A stretch of 64,000 nucleotides of DNA from Trileptium ribeirensis (GCA_030248225.1 JASANE010029391.1:1-64000), one strand, 5' to 3'. Shown: positions 35,245 to 47,790, numbered from the stretch's first letter. Numbers and translations: made by a program. The notes: generated from the sequence alone by a model not told the origin.

Positions 35245-35471
35245 CTGATTCTCTTAGAAAATAAACGTTTGTTGATATTATTTTAAGCTGAAATGCCGAA
35301 GCAAAATTTGGAGCTTCCATGTTAATAACAACCAGAATAAGCGGTGGAATGTGAAACATAGAAGTTGGATCATTGCTACACACGTCATGGGATAGCGGTC
35401 CTGATGATCGTAATTGGACAGTGATACTGTGGATACCGCTCATTTGTTCGATCTTTTGAACAGCAACAAAT
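35245..35471 (-). CDS. MED1: MED1-like gene, exon a (most 5' one found)
   Basis: Mediator complex subunit 1 is a large subunit of the Mediator middle module, in the nucleus, bridging activators such as nuclear receptors and RNA polymerase II. This exon has acceptor TTCTTTTACACAG|A and donor GAATCAG|GTATGT. It reads FVAVQKIEQMSGIHSITVQL, RSSGPLSHDVCSNDPTSMFH, IPPLILVVINMEAPNFASAF and QLKIISTNVYFLRES. Its phase (one base in, one base out, 227 nt) fits exon b. Similarity of this exon alone to MED1 is weak; the identity rests on exons b to d. The order b, c, d agrees with MED1 order. Upstream exons and the start codon were not found between 35.5 and 39 kb. Confidence 0.55.
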
Positions 35472-35793
35472 CTGTGTAAAAGAATGTCGTATTATATATT
35501 AGGCTAAGAAAACCTCAAATTTACATTATGAAATAAAGAAGTTTTAGCTTTTAAAGTAAAAAGGGCACAAAACTCAAAGAAATTATGAATTCTCCGAACT
35601 GAAGATGAGGCATGATAAGCCAAGCTAACAAGAACAAGTTACAATGCACTATACTTCACGCCCAAGTTTTCTACGTGCTGCAGCCGGCCAGCCTCCAAAA
35701 GTCCAATAACAGACACATCCCAACTTCCTCCTTGAGCCCAAAAATTTTTGCTATTGACCTATGCAACAATTTATCTGAAATTGCAACGAAATT

Positions 35794-35841
35794 TATACAG
35801 TATCACAAACTGGTATATATACCAACTTGTGACACTGTATA
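35794..35841 (-). repeat. 48-nt near-perfect palindrome
   Basis: Two 24-nt arms meet almost without a loop (TATACAGTGTCACAAGTTGG on the minus strand, then its partner). All three non-Watson-Crick positions are G-T pairs when read on the minus strand, which is the sense strand of the MED1-like gene; it would lie in the intron upstream of exon a. Too short for an ordinary microRNA precursor. Confidence 0.75.
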
Positions 35842-35999
35842 CATGGAGAGGCTAGCCACTAACACTAAGCCATATTTATCACCACCACCCTTAAAACTAC
35901 ACATCCTCCAACCAACTCCCGCTGCACCGTGTCGACAGTGCTCAGAAAATTTTAGCAATTACCGAAATTACAAAATTATAAAGAAAAATTGGGGCAAAT

Positions 36000-37430
36000 G
36001 GTGATAATTATTGATTACTTGGCCATACTTCCCTAAGCGCCAACAGACCTTGGATCCCTATGACGCATGTATAATCAATACCTATACACCGATATTTGCC
36101 TAAGAGAGGTGATCGGCTTAACCTTTAATTACGACCTCTATCCATGGCAGGGTTCATAGTTGGCATCTGGAGACTGACCCCAGTAGAGGCCAACAATGCG
36201 GTATACGGTGCCCAGGTTTAATTGATGTACTGTTAGACGTCTGGAGTACGAACAAGCGAAGGTTACCGCCGTTTTGAAGTGAAAACCATGCCTATTGTAA
36301 ACAAATGTATTCAAAATATTTATAAACAAGTTACTAGAGTTTCGACCGTGCTCGATTTCAGTCCATGAAAAGCTAAGGAAATGTGTTTTATCAACCATGA
36401 GCCCAATTTAAGTGCGTAGGCTTGGGCTGTTTTTTCGCCAAATCAATTCTCAAAAATAATGTCATCACACAAGTCATAATTTGAACTTATGGACGCGGAA
36501 ATATTTTGATATAGTAACACCTAGGATCTGTATGCGGTTACTATTTTACAAATAAGGAATAGCAATTTACTGACACCGTACAATTATATACGCGCTTCCA
36601 GTCATGTTTTCTCGAGCACCTTACTGTACTCATAAACGGCACGCACAGCTGCTCTACGCAGCATGGTATTTGACGAAACGTGCGAAATCGGCAAATGAAC
36701 GCGTATTCAAATTGCGTTCATAAACTATAGTGCTCATGTTCGCGTTTAAACTGCTTATACACATGACATGCATTATAATTGCGAATTTTGAAAGATTCAG
36801 TTACTGATTTGAAAACGAACATCCATGGTGTATGCCTAAACGAAAATCACACATCAGGGTGCCCGATAATATAGGTGTAGTTGACATAGCCCCTCGACAA
36901 AGGGAGTTTCCGATAATTTTTGAGTTCCCAATCATCTCAGCGGTTTTCTATGGTTCGATGATCATACGTAAATTTTGGCTTACCCCCACGACGGTCACTC
37001 AGCAACTCTCAGGTATTTCAAGCTGACATCAAATATAAAATAACCGACCTAGCAAAATAAACTTAATACATACTACTGCTGTTACCTGAGTGAAATGAAG
37101 CAGAACTACGCATTTTTGCTACATATATATGCAACAAAATAGACATATACATGTTATAACGGTATGAAGAACACTATAACAAATAATTATAAGACCCAAA
37201 ATGATAATCTGAAGGCACGGTTTTCCCCAGCTAACGTGGCTGAAATCCATCTAGCTATTTCTTATATCTTCGCCTTGCAGTAGTGTGCTCAAAAGCAAAT
37301 ACCACTAGGTACGTACTGTATTTTGGTCCCGTAGAGTCAATTTCAGTAACATTAAATAATATATTCTATACACTCAAGTTTCCAGTGAAATGGCATTATC
37401 TGGATTATTTGTACAAATTTCAATAACATT
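36000..37430. other. No gene recognised
   Basis: An 86-codon minus frame at 36138-36398 shows neither family motif nor a splice pair. The rest is AT-rich DNA without clear repeats. Confidence 0.35.
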
Positions 37431-38935
37431 TATATTGGTGTTCGGATACAGTTTCGATACTCCAAACATAATAATATTATATGTACACAGCAGGGAATAA
37501 CCGGAACCGAAATTTACCGGAACCGGAACCAGCAACCGGAACCGTCCATTTAAACCGGATCCGGAACCGGAACCGGAACCTGGTCTTCGAAATTTATATA
37601 TAGTAAAACAGATGATGGAAGAAATGAAGGTATAGTGGATTTAAATGCATTAAAAATAACTTTTACATTAAACTTAATGTATTGCGATGGTATTATTGCC
37701 TTTCTGAAACTTTAAAGAGACTGAGGAAGCTAATAATGTTTATTTATCGATCAAATATGTCGGTTTTGGACATTCAGAGCAAAAAATGTCTTCCACTATA
37801 CACCATTGCGTATACTGCGTCAAATCGAATGTGCTTACACAGCTTGGACCGTAGAATACATACTTTCGCCCTGTTTCCAGTCGCCTCCCTTTATTACACA
37901 TACGTTTGTTACAAGTTCTTCTGTAGGAAACTTAAAATTATTGGTTTATATGATTCTAAGAGAAAATAATAGATAGAAGGTAATTTTCTGATCAGTGGTC
38001 AGAGACACTGTTTAGGCTAGCGTTGGACAAACAGTGCCCGTCAGTTAGATCATGATGATAACTTTCTAATCAGAATGCTATAAATGAGACACACTGTGAT
38101 GCTGCTCGCACAGTTTCAATAAATACAGTTCATCGCCAAGAAAGAGTTTCTAGCTGCGTTGCAGATAACGTTAGTTTACTTCAATTTAGACTGATTTACC
38201 AAGTTAACAAGCGCACTAGCGGCTGCTTGACGCAATTTATGTTAGCCAAGCATACCCTAAGTACTTCTGCGTAAGCCATGCTCTGTTACCGAGTTGGACC
38301 GGTTTAATTCAAACGTATCCCACAGACTTCTGGATGTGTAAAATAGCTGCTACAAGCATCGACCTGGCTTTGATTTAACAAACTCCTGCAGGTTATGAAA
38401 AATTCCTGCTCTAATTATGTGCCTTACTAACGTTTCACACGGCAAATTGGTTAGTTAATCTTTTCTTTTGCTTGGTTGTATAGCTTGATCACTGTATAAT
38501 ATATGTTACATATGTTTGGATTACACGATGAAGAAAAAAACGTGGAAAATTTCAAACAAAATATTTAAACCGGAATTCCGGTTCCGGTATGGTTTTTGCC
38601 CTTTGCCGGAACCGGAACACGATTTTCGCCGGAACCGGAACCGGAATTCCGGTTACTCCCTGGTACACAGTGATCAAGTATCCAACACAGACAAATAAAA
38701 GAATACATTAACTCAGCAAATTGCCATGTGAGACAAAAGTAGGACACATTTCAGTAAGAATTTTTCATCTTCACTCAGCAGGAATTCATAACAAATTAAA
38801 GCCAGGTCTTGCTTGCAGGACTGTTTTAGTCATTCAGAGATTTGCGCTCTATGTTTGACAGGTTCCGGTTCCGAATTCGTTTTAAATAAATGGTTCCGAA
38901 TCTGATAAATTTTTGTTCTGGTTATTCCATGTGAA
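37430..38935 (-). mobile_element. Older hAT-like copy split by a younger one
   Basis: Minus-orientation copy of the CCGGAA family. Right part at 38663-38935 reads GATCAAGTATCCAACACAG, AAGTAGGACACATTTCAGTA, AAGCCAGGTCTTGCTTGCAG and ends with GGTTCCGG-TTCCG and TTCTGGTTATTCCATG (terminus CATGGAATAACC on the minus strand). The left part at about 37430-37490 continues the family sequence (TCCAAACATAATAATATTA). The younger element 37491-38662 sits between them. Confidence 0.7.
37491..38662 (+). mobile_element. Complete nonautonomous hAT-like element, 1172 bp
   Basis: Left end CAGGGAATAACCGGAACC, right end GGTTACTCCCTG, giving inverted termini CAGGGARTAACCGGAA. Identical 8-bp duplications GTACACAG lie at 37483-37490 and 38663-38670. 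Both ends carry repeated CCGGAACCGGAACC subterminal motifs, as expected for transposase binding sites in hAT elements. No transposase frame. Related copies: 1105-1180, 3329-3670, 11090-11964, 15150-15992, 45120-45166 and the interrupted copy around it. Confidence 0.9.
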
Positions 38936-39390
38936 TCAGCGATGTGGGAAAAGCGTTTGTGCGGCAAGTTATTGATCATTTCGGATTTCGCTCCACTAAT
39001 TTTGACACGTGACACCATTTTAAAACACCTGGAGTAAACTGGATGCGCAAGCCCGCCACCAATTCCTGTTCTCTTCTTTTTTGATTAAGGAAAACGAATT
39101 GATGCTCCTAGCAAAATTTTAAATGACGGAAAGCCCGTAAATAAATGGCACAATTGTTTCCGGATGTAATAGAAAAATATGCAACATTTTTCTTACCTGG
39201 ATTTAACTGCTACCTCTTCAAGTTTTGAAAGAAAATAGTGGACATTAAAATCTGAAATAGATTAATAATAATTCTAAATTATGATACAAATGCCTCTTCC
39301 TTAGCGTGTTGAGAAATACAATTTATGACCACAGCACGTATGTTACATAACCGATATATACGTATGTATAAGTACAAGTAGTACATATTA

Positions 39391-41032
39391 AGATCAAATA
39401 ATTCCACAAGACTCTGAAATTGCCAACACATTCAACCAATATTTCAGCAGTGTCTTTACACAGGAATCTATGAACAATTTTCCTGCTTTCAACAACAGAT
39501 CCCATGCAACAATAAGTACAATCATTATTACCGAACAGTTAGTATGTGATAAACTATCCGCATGTCGAACGGGAGCCTGTCCCGGCCCCGACAACATATG
39601 CAACAGATTTTTGCACAAAACAAAGATAGCAGTGACTCCTGCGCTTTGCCGCCTGTACAATCTGTGCATCGACAACAGTACAATACCAGTTGAATGGAAA
39701 TCAGCTAAAGTAATACCGATTCACAAATCGGGATGTATACTTGACCCAGCAAACTTCAGGCCTATCAGTCTCACCAGTTCATGTGCAAAAATCCTGGAAT
39801 CTTTAGTATGCGACAACATCACCAGGCATTTGCGAAAGAATAATCTCCTATACACACAATTTGGATTCTCCAAACAACGATCATGCGAATTACTGTTTAT
39901 TAAATTTACTGATTTCATAACAAAAATCCTAGATGACGGCGACTACGTTGATGTAATACTTCTGGATCTGCAGAAGGCGTTTGACAAGGTCTCACATGAA
40001 AGGCTTTTAACTAAACTTCACGGGTATCGAATTCGGAATCCACTGCTTAACTGGTTACGCGCCAATCTTAGCTGCAGAAGCCAATTTGTAGCATTCTGGG
40101 AATCATGCTCAACTCCAAGTCCAGTGCATAGTGGTGTAATTCAGGGATCTAAATTGGGCCCTCTACTGTTTAATATCTATATAGACAACATCGACGAGTA
40201 CGCCAGCTCTTGTATTCTCAAATTCGCCGATGATGCCGCTCTATGCCGTCGTATCTCTCGTCGTGTGCCCGATATTGATTGTGACTCGCTTCAACTGCAT
40301 TTGTTTGGTATTGAACAATGGTCTAAACGATGGCAAATGAAATGTAACGTCAGCAAATGCAACGTTATACACATAGGAACTTTCAACCCTCAACATCAAT
40401 ACTATATGAACAACGAAGCGGTCCCATCAGCCACTAACGCCACATACCTTGGTGTCACCATAACAGACGACTTCAAATTTTCACAACATTGCAATAAAAT
40501 CGCTAAGAAAGCTTGTCGATCGGTTGTTCAACTACGCAGGGGATATCAATATATCGGTGTACGATCCTTGCTCAACCTATACAAGACCATAATACGACCA
40601 CAAGTTGAATATGCCACATGCTGCTGGTCACCCCATTTAAGAAAAGATATAAACATTCTGGAAAGAGTTCAACATTTGGCCACCAAACTAGCTCCACAAA
40701 TTCGGCATTGCGATTATCACTCCAGGATAGAACAACTCCGCCTCCAAACCCTGGAGACTCGCAGACTCCGCTCAGACCTGATGATGCTATACAAACTCAT
40801 ACATAACTTGTGCAACATCGATCTCAGTGAACTGTTCGACCTAATCAACAGCGGTAACCTACGACGACATTCACTCCAGTTACATAGCAAATCTGTGCCT
40901 CGAAGTAACAACAGAAGATTTTGTTTAACCAACCGAAATATTACTATATGGAATGCTCTGCCCGCTTCGGTCGTTTCCGCGCCGTCTCTCTTGTCATTCA
41001 AATCAAGACTGCACAGGTGTGGCGCAATTTAG
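39391..41032 (+). CDS. CR1-like LINE reverse transcriptase, 5'-truncated
   Basis: Longest intact coding sequence in the window: 520 codons from the first ATG at 39470, open from 39391. Target-primed reverse transcription enzyme of a non-LTR retrotransposon. It starts in the RT N-terminal extension (ANTFNQYFSSVFTQ), then FRPISLTSSCAKILE (fingers), FGFSKQRSCELLFIKF, VILLDLQKAFDKVSH (first catalytic Asp), GVIQGSKLGPLLFNIYI, LKFADDAALC (catalytic FADD), WQMKCNVSKCNVIHIG, NATYLGVTITDDF, then the thumb and C-terminal block RPQVEYATCCWSPHL, LQTLETRRLRSDLMMLYK and ITIWNALPASVVSAPSLLSF. All catalytic residues are present and no frameshift is seen, so the insertion is fairly young. The endonuclease half is missing, as in typical dead-on-arrival copies. 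A stop lies just before 39391, marking the truncation point or flank. Confidence 0.9.
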
Positions 41033-41039
41033 CTGACCG

Positions 41040-41900
41040 GTGCTGCTACGTCTCCTCCTTGTTTTAGGACGAAAATTGCGAGAACCAGAGAAGCTGGTTT
41101 CGACTTCTTCATGGCTACAACGCAATTATCCAACAATGCACAACCCGGCCGCGCCACAGCCATGGATCGAAGGTGAACTATAAGGTGAACTATATTTTCA
41201 CACACATACAGCATAAACAGAGGTTAATCTGCTTAATATATTTGTCTCCTCAAGAGAACCCATCGTAAAATTGTGAGTTCATAGTTACATAGTGGATAAC
41301 AAAATATGTCGTAAATTTTAAGACTTGTTCGATTATCGGAATCTGCAGATATTCATAACATCGAAATGCATATCCATACCCTAGTAAATTTTGATCTGTG
41401 AGATAAGCAACCTCATTCGTTCTAACATATCTTTGATACATTATATAAGCTAGTCACCAGGCGAAAGCTATATAAAACAACAAATATATACAACTGAACA
41501 CAGAGTTATCTGAATTCTGAGTGTAGTGGACGGAACGAATGTAACGAAGAATGTTCACAATGCTTAAAATTGTGGCCTTTAGTTAGACGCGAAAACATCG
41601 TCATCTTCCCTCCAAAAAAAAGAAAAACTAATCGAATGGGTTCAGGTTATACCGATAGGGGGCCAGATAAAATATGTTATATGTTGTGCTGTAGCTTGAC
41701 AACTAATAAAGATGGATATTTGTGAACCAAATTTGGCATATTTTTAAAAACAGTATGCAATGCCTTGCTACATGATGCTTTTAGGATGCAGGGTTTGCGT
41801 TAAAAATTGTTTTAAACGCGCTATTTGAGACAGCGAATTAGCGAAAACAATCATATCTCCACAACCAGCTTAGTTATGTCGGTGAAATTAGACTCAGTTG
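41040..41900. other. LINE 3' flank and AT-rich stretch
   Basis: The first about 130 bp are probably the 3' UTR of the CR1-like LINE. No clear terminal microsatellite is visible, and nothing else is recognised. Confidence 0.4.
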
Positions 41901-42680
41901 GTAGGTGCACAGTGTATGCTGTTATTGTCTTTACTTTAGCTGCAAGGTAGAGTCAAAACTGGTCTTTAAATGGGCCCGTATAGCCCAAGTTATATGACAC
42001 ATTAATATCCCCGTAGCTGCTGGAGGTACGTAAGTTTTATCGGTGCTATTTATTAAAGCAATACACCCATTACATAGCTGTATAATAATGTATATACTGC
42101 TATTCTCATTATTTACGCTGTAAGGTTGAGACAAAATGGGTTCTTGAATGTGTCCATGAAACCCAAAATAGGCGAAAAGGATCTCTGTAACTGCTCCAAT
42201 TACATGTATGTGATTGGTCTCATTTTGAATATCAATTCATTCTCTAAGAGGGTTTCGTATGAAGCACTGCTATTTGTTATTTACGCTGTAGTGATGAGCC
42301 AAGACAAGTTTTTATATGGAAACCCGAGACCCAAAAACACACGAAAATAGCACATCACCATAACTGCACTGGTAATATTACACCCCTTTTGTAGAGCTAT
42401 TACACCCCTTTTGTATAGCATGCCCAGCTGTGTGTACCTATTCAGCCCGTTGCTATTGTGGTTTAGTGTGAGGTATTGCTGGCTCCTGATACGTTTTCAA
42501 ATAGGCTCGTGTAAAAAAATGCAATACCCTGCAACCTACCGAGCGGTAAGGCTGATATTGTGCTCGTTTTGAACTTAAATTCAGCCTCTATATAGCTGTG
42601 CATACTGCATTGTTGTGTTTATCAAGGTTGTGTTAAAATGGGTTTTAACATACATGCTCAGGCTGCGATGTCTTAGGCAG
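41900..42680 (+). repeat. 190-bp tandem repeat, second locus
   Basis: Units share TTAAATGGGCCCGTATAGCCC / TTGAATGTGTCCATGAAACCC, TAACTGCT--A, TATTTACGCTGTA and a TCTATATAGCTGTGCATACTG block with 28640-29245. The short duplication ACACCCCTTTTGTA-AGC lies near 42380-42415. Confidence 0.6.
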
Positions 42681-42729
42681 AGCGTCAGCCAGTCGGCGGA
42701 ATGGCGTTAGGGCAAGGGTAAAAAATTGA

Positions 42730-42790
42730 AATTTTTCAACACTCAGAATTCACCACCTTTGCGATGAGAGCAGCTACTAGTATATATAAA
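42730..42790 (+). repeat. Tail repeat T, copy 3 (partial)
   Basis: ACACTCAGAATTCACCACC, TTTGCGATGAGAGCAGCTAC aligns with the end of the copies at 29.2 and 33.2 kb. Confidence 0.5.
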
Positions 42791-44109
42791 TAACAAACCA
42801 TTATGACGTTGATTCAATTTCTTTGATGTTTTAAGCAATATGCGCTTTTCGTCGGTGTCCAACAGGTTTCGCTTATCCTATCATAAAAATAAGATTTCTG
42901 TTAAATAATTCTGTGAAGAATCGATTTTTCAATGTGAATTTTGCACCAAACACCTTTATACAAAATTGTTTCATGCAGCGGTGCAAACGGTTCCATTGTC
43001 GCATTAAATTAGTCGGACAATGCATGAATAAACAATTATATATAGATGAAATTTAGAATATATATTTGTTTTTCAATTCCCTGTCTTAAACGAACATATA
43101 TACAATATATCGAGATACATTGGGTATAAGCGCTTATATGATGGTAATATGCTTGTTTTCTGCACCATATATTGTTATTGTTTTTCGACGCTAAACTGGT
43201 TGGGTATAAGCTAACAGCAAGTATATATATATTAAGTAATTTTGCGATATTTAACAAATTTTTAGCTTCAAACCGAATGTCGCAAATTCGTTTAAAATCG
43301 TCATTAGGCGACAATTCTACACTAGTGTGGGAGCTATTAGGAGACATTTTGCTATGAAGTAGCACGGACCAGAGCGAACCAAGAAATGCCACACTTTTAA
43401 ACTTGCAGAGACTTGACAGAAATGACACAATTCCTCTTGAAGATAGCAAATGCAAAGACTAATTATCGCTATGCATCAAACGTTCAAATCAGATAGGGAA
43501 ATACATAACATTAAGATAGAAGAAAATTATCCGTGCGTAGGCGAAAATAAATTTCAAAGAATATATATATTTTAAGAATATATTTCAATCCACGTTGAGA
43601 TGTCATAAGATATAAAATTTTTAACTAGCTCTGTACTACCTTATGTTCAAAAATGGTTCTCCACGGTTCTTCGTTCCACAGGTCCATACCCTGAACATAA
43701 AATTTTGTGCTACCGTTGGCTAAATTTCCAATGTAAATTTCGATTGCACTCTATTCATAAAATGTATCTTGGTGACTTTGGCCATACAAGGCTCCAATAT
43801 AATCATCAATGGGTTGATGAATTATCGCGAATTTTTGTTATGCGTCAGAGTCTACCGTATAAAAATCAAGTTTGGGCTGCGCTACGATAATTTATTGTCC
43901 AAAATATCTGCAATCCTCACGAATTAGAACGTTTGCGATTGGCCATATGGAGAGTAGTGATACTCAAGTTATAACAGTTCCAAAACGAGTTGAGTCAAAA
44001 AATAAGGCGTTTAATTTTCTTTTTAACATTCTCTGATTCAACAGTCGTTTTCGAAATATGGCTTAAAGTATAAAAGTATAATGCAAGAGTAAACTTAAGA
44101 TGCGCCATC

Positions 44110-44195
44110 AACCATCGTTTGACACCATATACAAAACGTTGTTAGCGAACAAAACTCAGATTTCAATAGCCGTATCCAATTTCGACATTTTTCTG
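44110..44195 (+). repeat. Dispersed repeat family R, partial copy
   Basis: TTTGACACCATATACAAAAC, GCGAACAAAACTCAGATTTC, AATAGCC parallels 62970-63030. Confidence 0.5.
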
Positions 44196-45090
44196 TTCCA
44201 TAACGCCATTAGTGAATGCAATTCGGCCCACGTACTTTAACACCAATATGTTCGCGAACATTTTCAAATTATAATGTATATATATATAGAATATAAAACG
44301 GACTAATTTCTGTTCTTTAACGCAAAAATGAAATTTGTGTTCAGTGAAAACTGAATCGCAATCGCTTTTGTCAAAAGAGGATGGTAAGGGGCGCAGCTTA
44401 AGGTTATTTATGCATAAACCACAAAATTTGAGTGTGTGAAAATTTTGACGAGGTTTAATATTTCCTACTTGCTTGGACGTATACGATGGATTTATTACGT
44501 AGTTTGATTAGCTAGTATCATATTTTAATCCTAGTGTAGATCGATTAACTACTCTCTAAATCTACATAGGCTCAGTTTAGCTGTACCTAACGAGTTAGAT
44601 GAAAATTGTGTATGTAAATTTTGGAGAAGCTATACTAATATTTCTTGAATGTCGCCATTTGTAATGTATGAGATAGCTTCCCATAAAACACTGGCTTTTC
44701 TATTCACTGCAAACCTTGCCAGCTGGTATTGAACCTGGTGCAGAGCTTGATTTTGTCATGGGACATAAACTGGGAGAGCAATCACCGGTTTCAATTTTCA
44801 AATTTAATATTTTTCTTAAACAGTAGTATATATATTATAAAAATGCCCCAAAAACGGTGTAAAAACGTCTCTTGATATTTCAAACAACTCTTCAACCAAT
44901 TTTTATTACTGACACTCAAATTTTAAATTCAAAAAGGGATTTTCGTAAAATTGCGTAAATTTTTATGTCAATCGGAGTGTTTTACCGGAAGAAGAAAAAG
45001 ATTTTGCCAGGCGCAGTCAGAATTTTGCCGGGGCCTCCGTTTTTGACAAGGGGCACTGACAAATGCCAGGGGGCTCCCAAATTAGAAAAA

Positions 45091-45094
<4 letters not shown>

Positions 45095-45124
<30 letters not shown>

Positions 45125-45166
45125 GTTCCGGATCCGGTTTAAATGGACGGTTCCGGTTATTCCCTG
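45095..45166 (-). mobile_element. Terminal fragment of the hAT-like family in a TA tract
   Basis: After a (TA)n run the sequence TCCGGTTCCGGATCCGG, GGTTCCGGTTATTCCCTG is the outer 47 bp of the family in minus orientation, followed by ATATAT. It is the second family member found inside a TA run (compare 11090). Confidence 0.75.
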
Positions 45167-46229
45167 ATATATATTTCACTAACACATACTCAACCTACGT
45201 AACCGTATATACATACGCGATACAAGCACACATATAGTCAATACAAAATACTGTTACATCTAAATACACAAACCTACCATAATTCCCGTCTTCGCCACTT
45301 TGACAAGTGCACCCCAACTACGAATGCTGGAGGCATTTTGCCGTAGCTGGTCCAGTAGAATTTGACTACCGCTACTCATCACAAAGTTCTACTGGGAAAT
45401 GCCTTTATTAATACATATCCATAGCTGAATGTGTAATTAGCTGTATATAATCTGTAATTGCAAAATAAAGTGGAAGGTACTATAATGATTTATCATATAT
45501 GTAGCATCTGACAGTGAAATTGGCATTATATACTCAAGTTACCATTGGGTTTTTCAAAAATTCTGAGCTTATCGTAAGTATGGACATTTGCTGGTATATT
45601 TTCAAAATAACATATTCTCTATTGATTAGTAGCTTGTTTTATCGCCAAGGCGCTGAATACTTAGTGTTGAATATGTAATTTAGAAAGATATGAATGGCTA
45701 CCTTGACAAATTACAAAATCAGCCACCGAATATCAAACACGCTGCGTATAACATATGTCAAATTGCTACTCCAGTTGTCGCGATACAATAAGCTGACCTG
45801 TCCACAGTGGGAGGGATGGTAGGCTTCCGAATGCCCCAAGTTCGTGAGATTTTCCATCATGTCTGTCCCTCCTCGGACGAAACCTGCATATTCAACTAAT
45901 GCCAAAAATTTTTGTGTCTGAAAATTTATATTTTTGTATGCAAAACGTTTGTAAACATTAATTAAGACTATGTCTAATGGTAATACGTCATTTTATAGCT
46001 TGAAAATATATATATGCACGGCAATAAAATTACATGAAGAGACAGAAATATTTATTTTTAACCAAAATTTATTTCCACTTTGAAATTTTCCACGAGAACG
46101 AACACGGGAGGAGCAATGACAACAACGGAGGACTTTTCTTGCGACTATCGATTGTTTTGATGTCATTCGATACCTTTTCTGAGTCGGTTTTGATGTTATA
46201 TTTCGATACGCATGCCTTTTAATCAGCTT

Positions 46230-46870
46230 CACGAGATGCTACGATAACGCGCCTAATATCTCTGAGTAGGTTTTCCACTCTTGTATTTTTTCACAAAATC
46301 ATTAGCTTCTTGGCGAGCAGCGTTACGTTTGGACACATCTGCTTCACCTTCTTCTAACCATCGCGCTCGCAGTTCCTGGCATTTCCTTGCTTAACGTGTT
46401 TCTTGGTATACACCAGAACAGTCGTTGTGAAGATGTGTGCAATATCAGAAATATTAGAGGTTTCGTGCACTTTTTTATTCTTGTGTACCTTTTCGTGAAC
46501 TTGTCGACGACAGCTTCGAAGCATGCCAACTGGGTTTGTTGTAGTACCAAAAGGTACGGTTAGAGAGAATAGCCGTCATCTTACCTAGTTCCATTTTGAA
46601 CAATATTGGCAGGTGATCACTAGCGCCTGAGACAAGAGCGGGCCAATTGTCCTTATCAGCCCATACGCCGTGTGCTAGCGTGACCTCAGGTACAGAGAAA
46701 TCTTCAGTAGCTGGATTGATCCTGGTCGGCTCGTCGCTGTTTAATGGCAGGAAGTTTACATCGATTCCCCAGTCGTGGACCACTTTACCAACATCATTTA
46801 CCGGGCTGAGTAGTGGAAGGGCGGATACATGTCATTTTATTACCACTGAAATCCGTTAACCACAAATGTT
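46230..46870 (-). pseudogene. LINE endonuclease fragment
   Basis: The minus frame at 46475-46783 carries the C-terminal part of an APE-type endonuclease: NFLPLNSDEPTRINPATEDF, PEVTLAHGVW, GASDHLPILFKMEL (the catalytic Asp-His pair) and FWYYNKPSWHASK. The following degraded part includes IPRNTLSKEMPGTAS and the linker toward the RT. The N-terminal endonuclease motifs and all of the RT are missing. Confidence 0.7.
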
Positions 46871-47639
46871 GATAGAGAAACAGGGGGATTATAGGGTTCG
46901 GACCGCCTGGATACATGAGTCTTCGTCGACCGCCCCGAGAGGTAGCTTTGCTCCCCATAGAGTTTCCTGTGGCACCTCCGCGCACCGAATGCTTGCGGGA
47001 AATTTTGTGAGAAATAGCCAAAAAAGTTGATTAAAATGGCAAAAATGGGTCTGCTATGGCGAGGGGTCAGGTTTTTTCAAAACCACCCCTGACGACCTGC
47101 TCTCGTCGCTCCCGCTATTATCCTGGTACTTCTGAGCTCGCCAATGTATGTCGGTAACCACAAAACATAATGGTAGGACAATTCTTGTGTATGTGTCCCT
47201 TTCTAAGAGCAAAGATTAAACAAACTCCCTTTTTAGAACAAAATAAAGTCGAATTTCGTTGTTCCCCCTACAACACGATAACCGTTAAAACTGGCGTAAT
47301 GAAAATCTTCACAGTACAGATGGTGTGCTATTGCACCTGCAAGTATGCATCTAGCCGATAACTCCTTTAGCAGCTGAACAAAGAAAGCAAAAACAACCAA
47401 TTTTGTGCAAACATCGCGTAAATATTGCTCTTAATATAGATTCAAGAATATTTGGTTTAAATTTTGACAGTAGGTGTACCTATAAGGTAAATATTATAAA
47501 ATTCATAACGGCACCGATATTTTCACAACGTTGCCTACACTAAACCATAGATTGCTAAAAGCAGTCTTGTCGACAAAGCTTCGTGCATATTTCGCTGTTA
47601 AAATTTGATTTTGGAACTGTTATAATTTTTATTTTAGGA

Positions 47640-47790
47640 GGGATAGGCGCTAGGGCTGGTTATGTAGCTATCGGTATTACGACGGGTGGGGGAGCTTCGT
47701 CACCGTCAGTGTGGGCCCGTAGTTCCGGCCAGTAGAATGCCCTGTGGGACTTGGGGTATTTGGCACGCGTTAATAAATTTGTTGGATCAT
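47640..47790 (+). repeat. Isolated head-like sequence of the 1.8-kb unit
   Basis: GCTATCGG and GTCACC, then GGCCAGTAGAATGCC followed by GTGGGACTT, parallel the heads at 48880 and 50733. No inner array follows it. Confidence 0.5.

Noticed and set aside
35612..36004. 130-codon plus-strand frame
   Set aside because: It covers the 48-nt palindrome, has no domain-like motif and lies antisense in the MED1-like gene region; probably chance.
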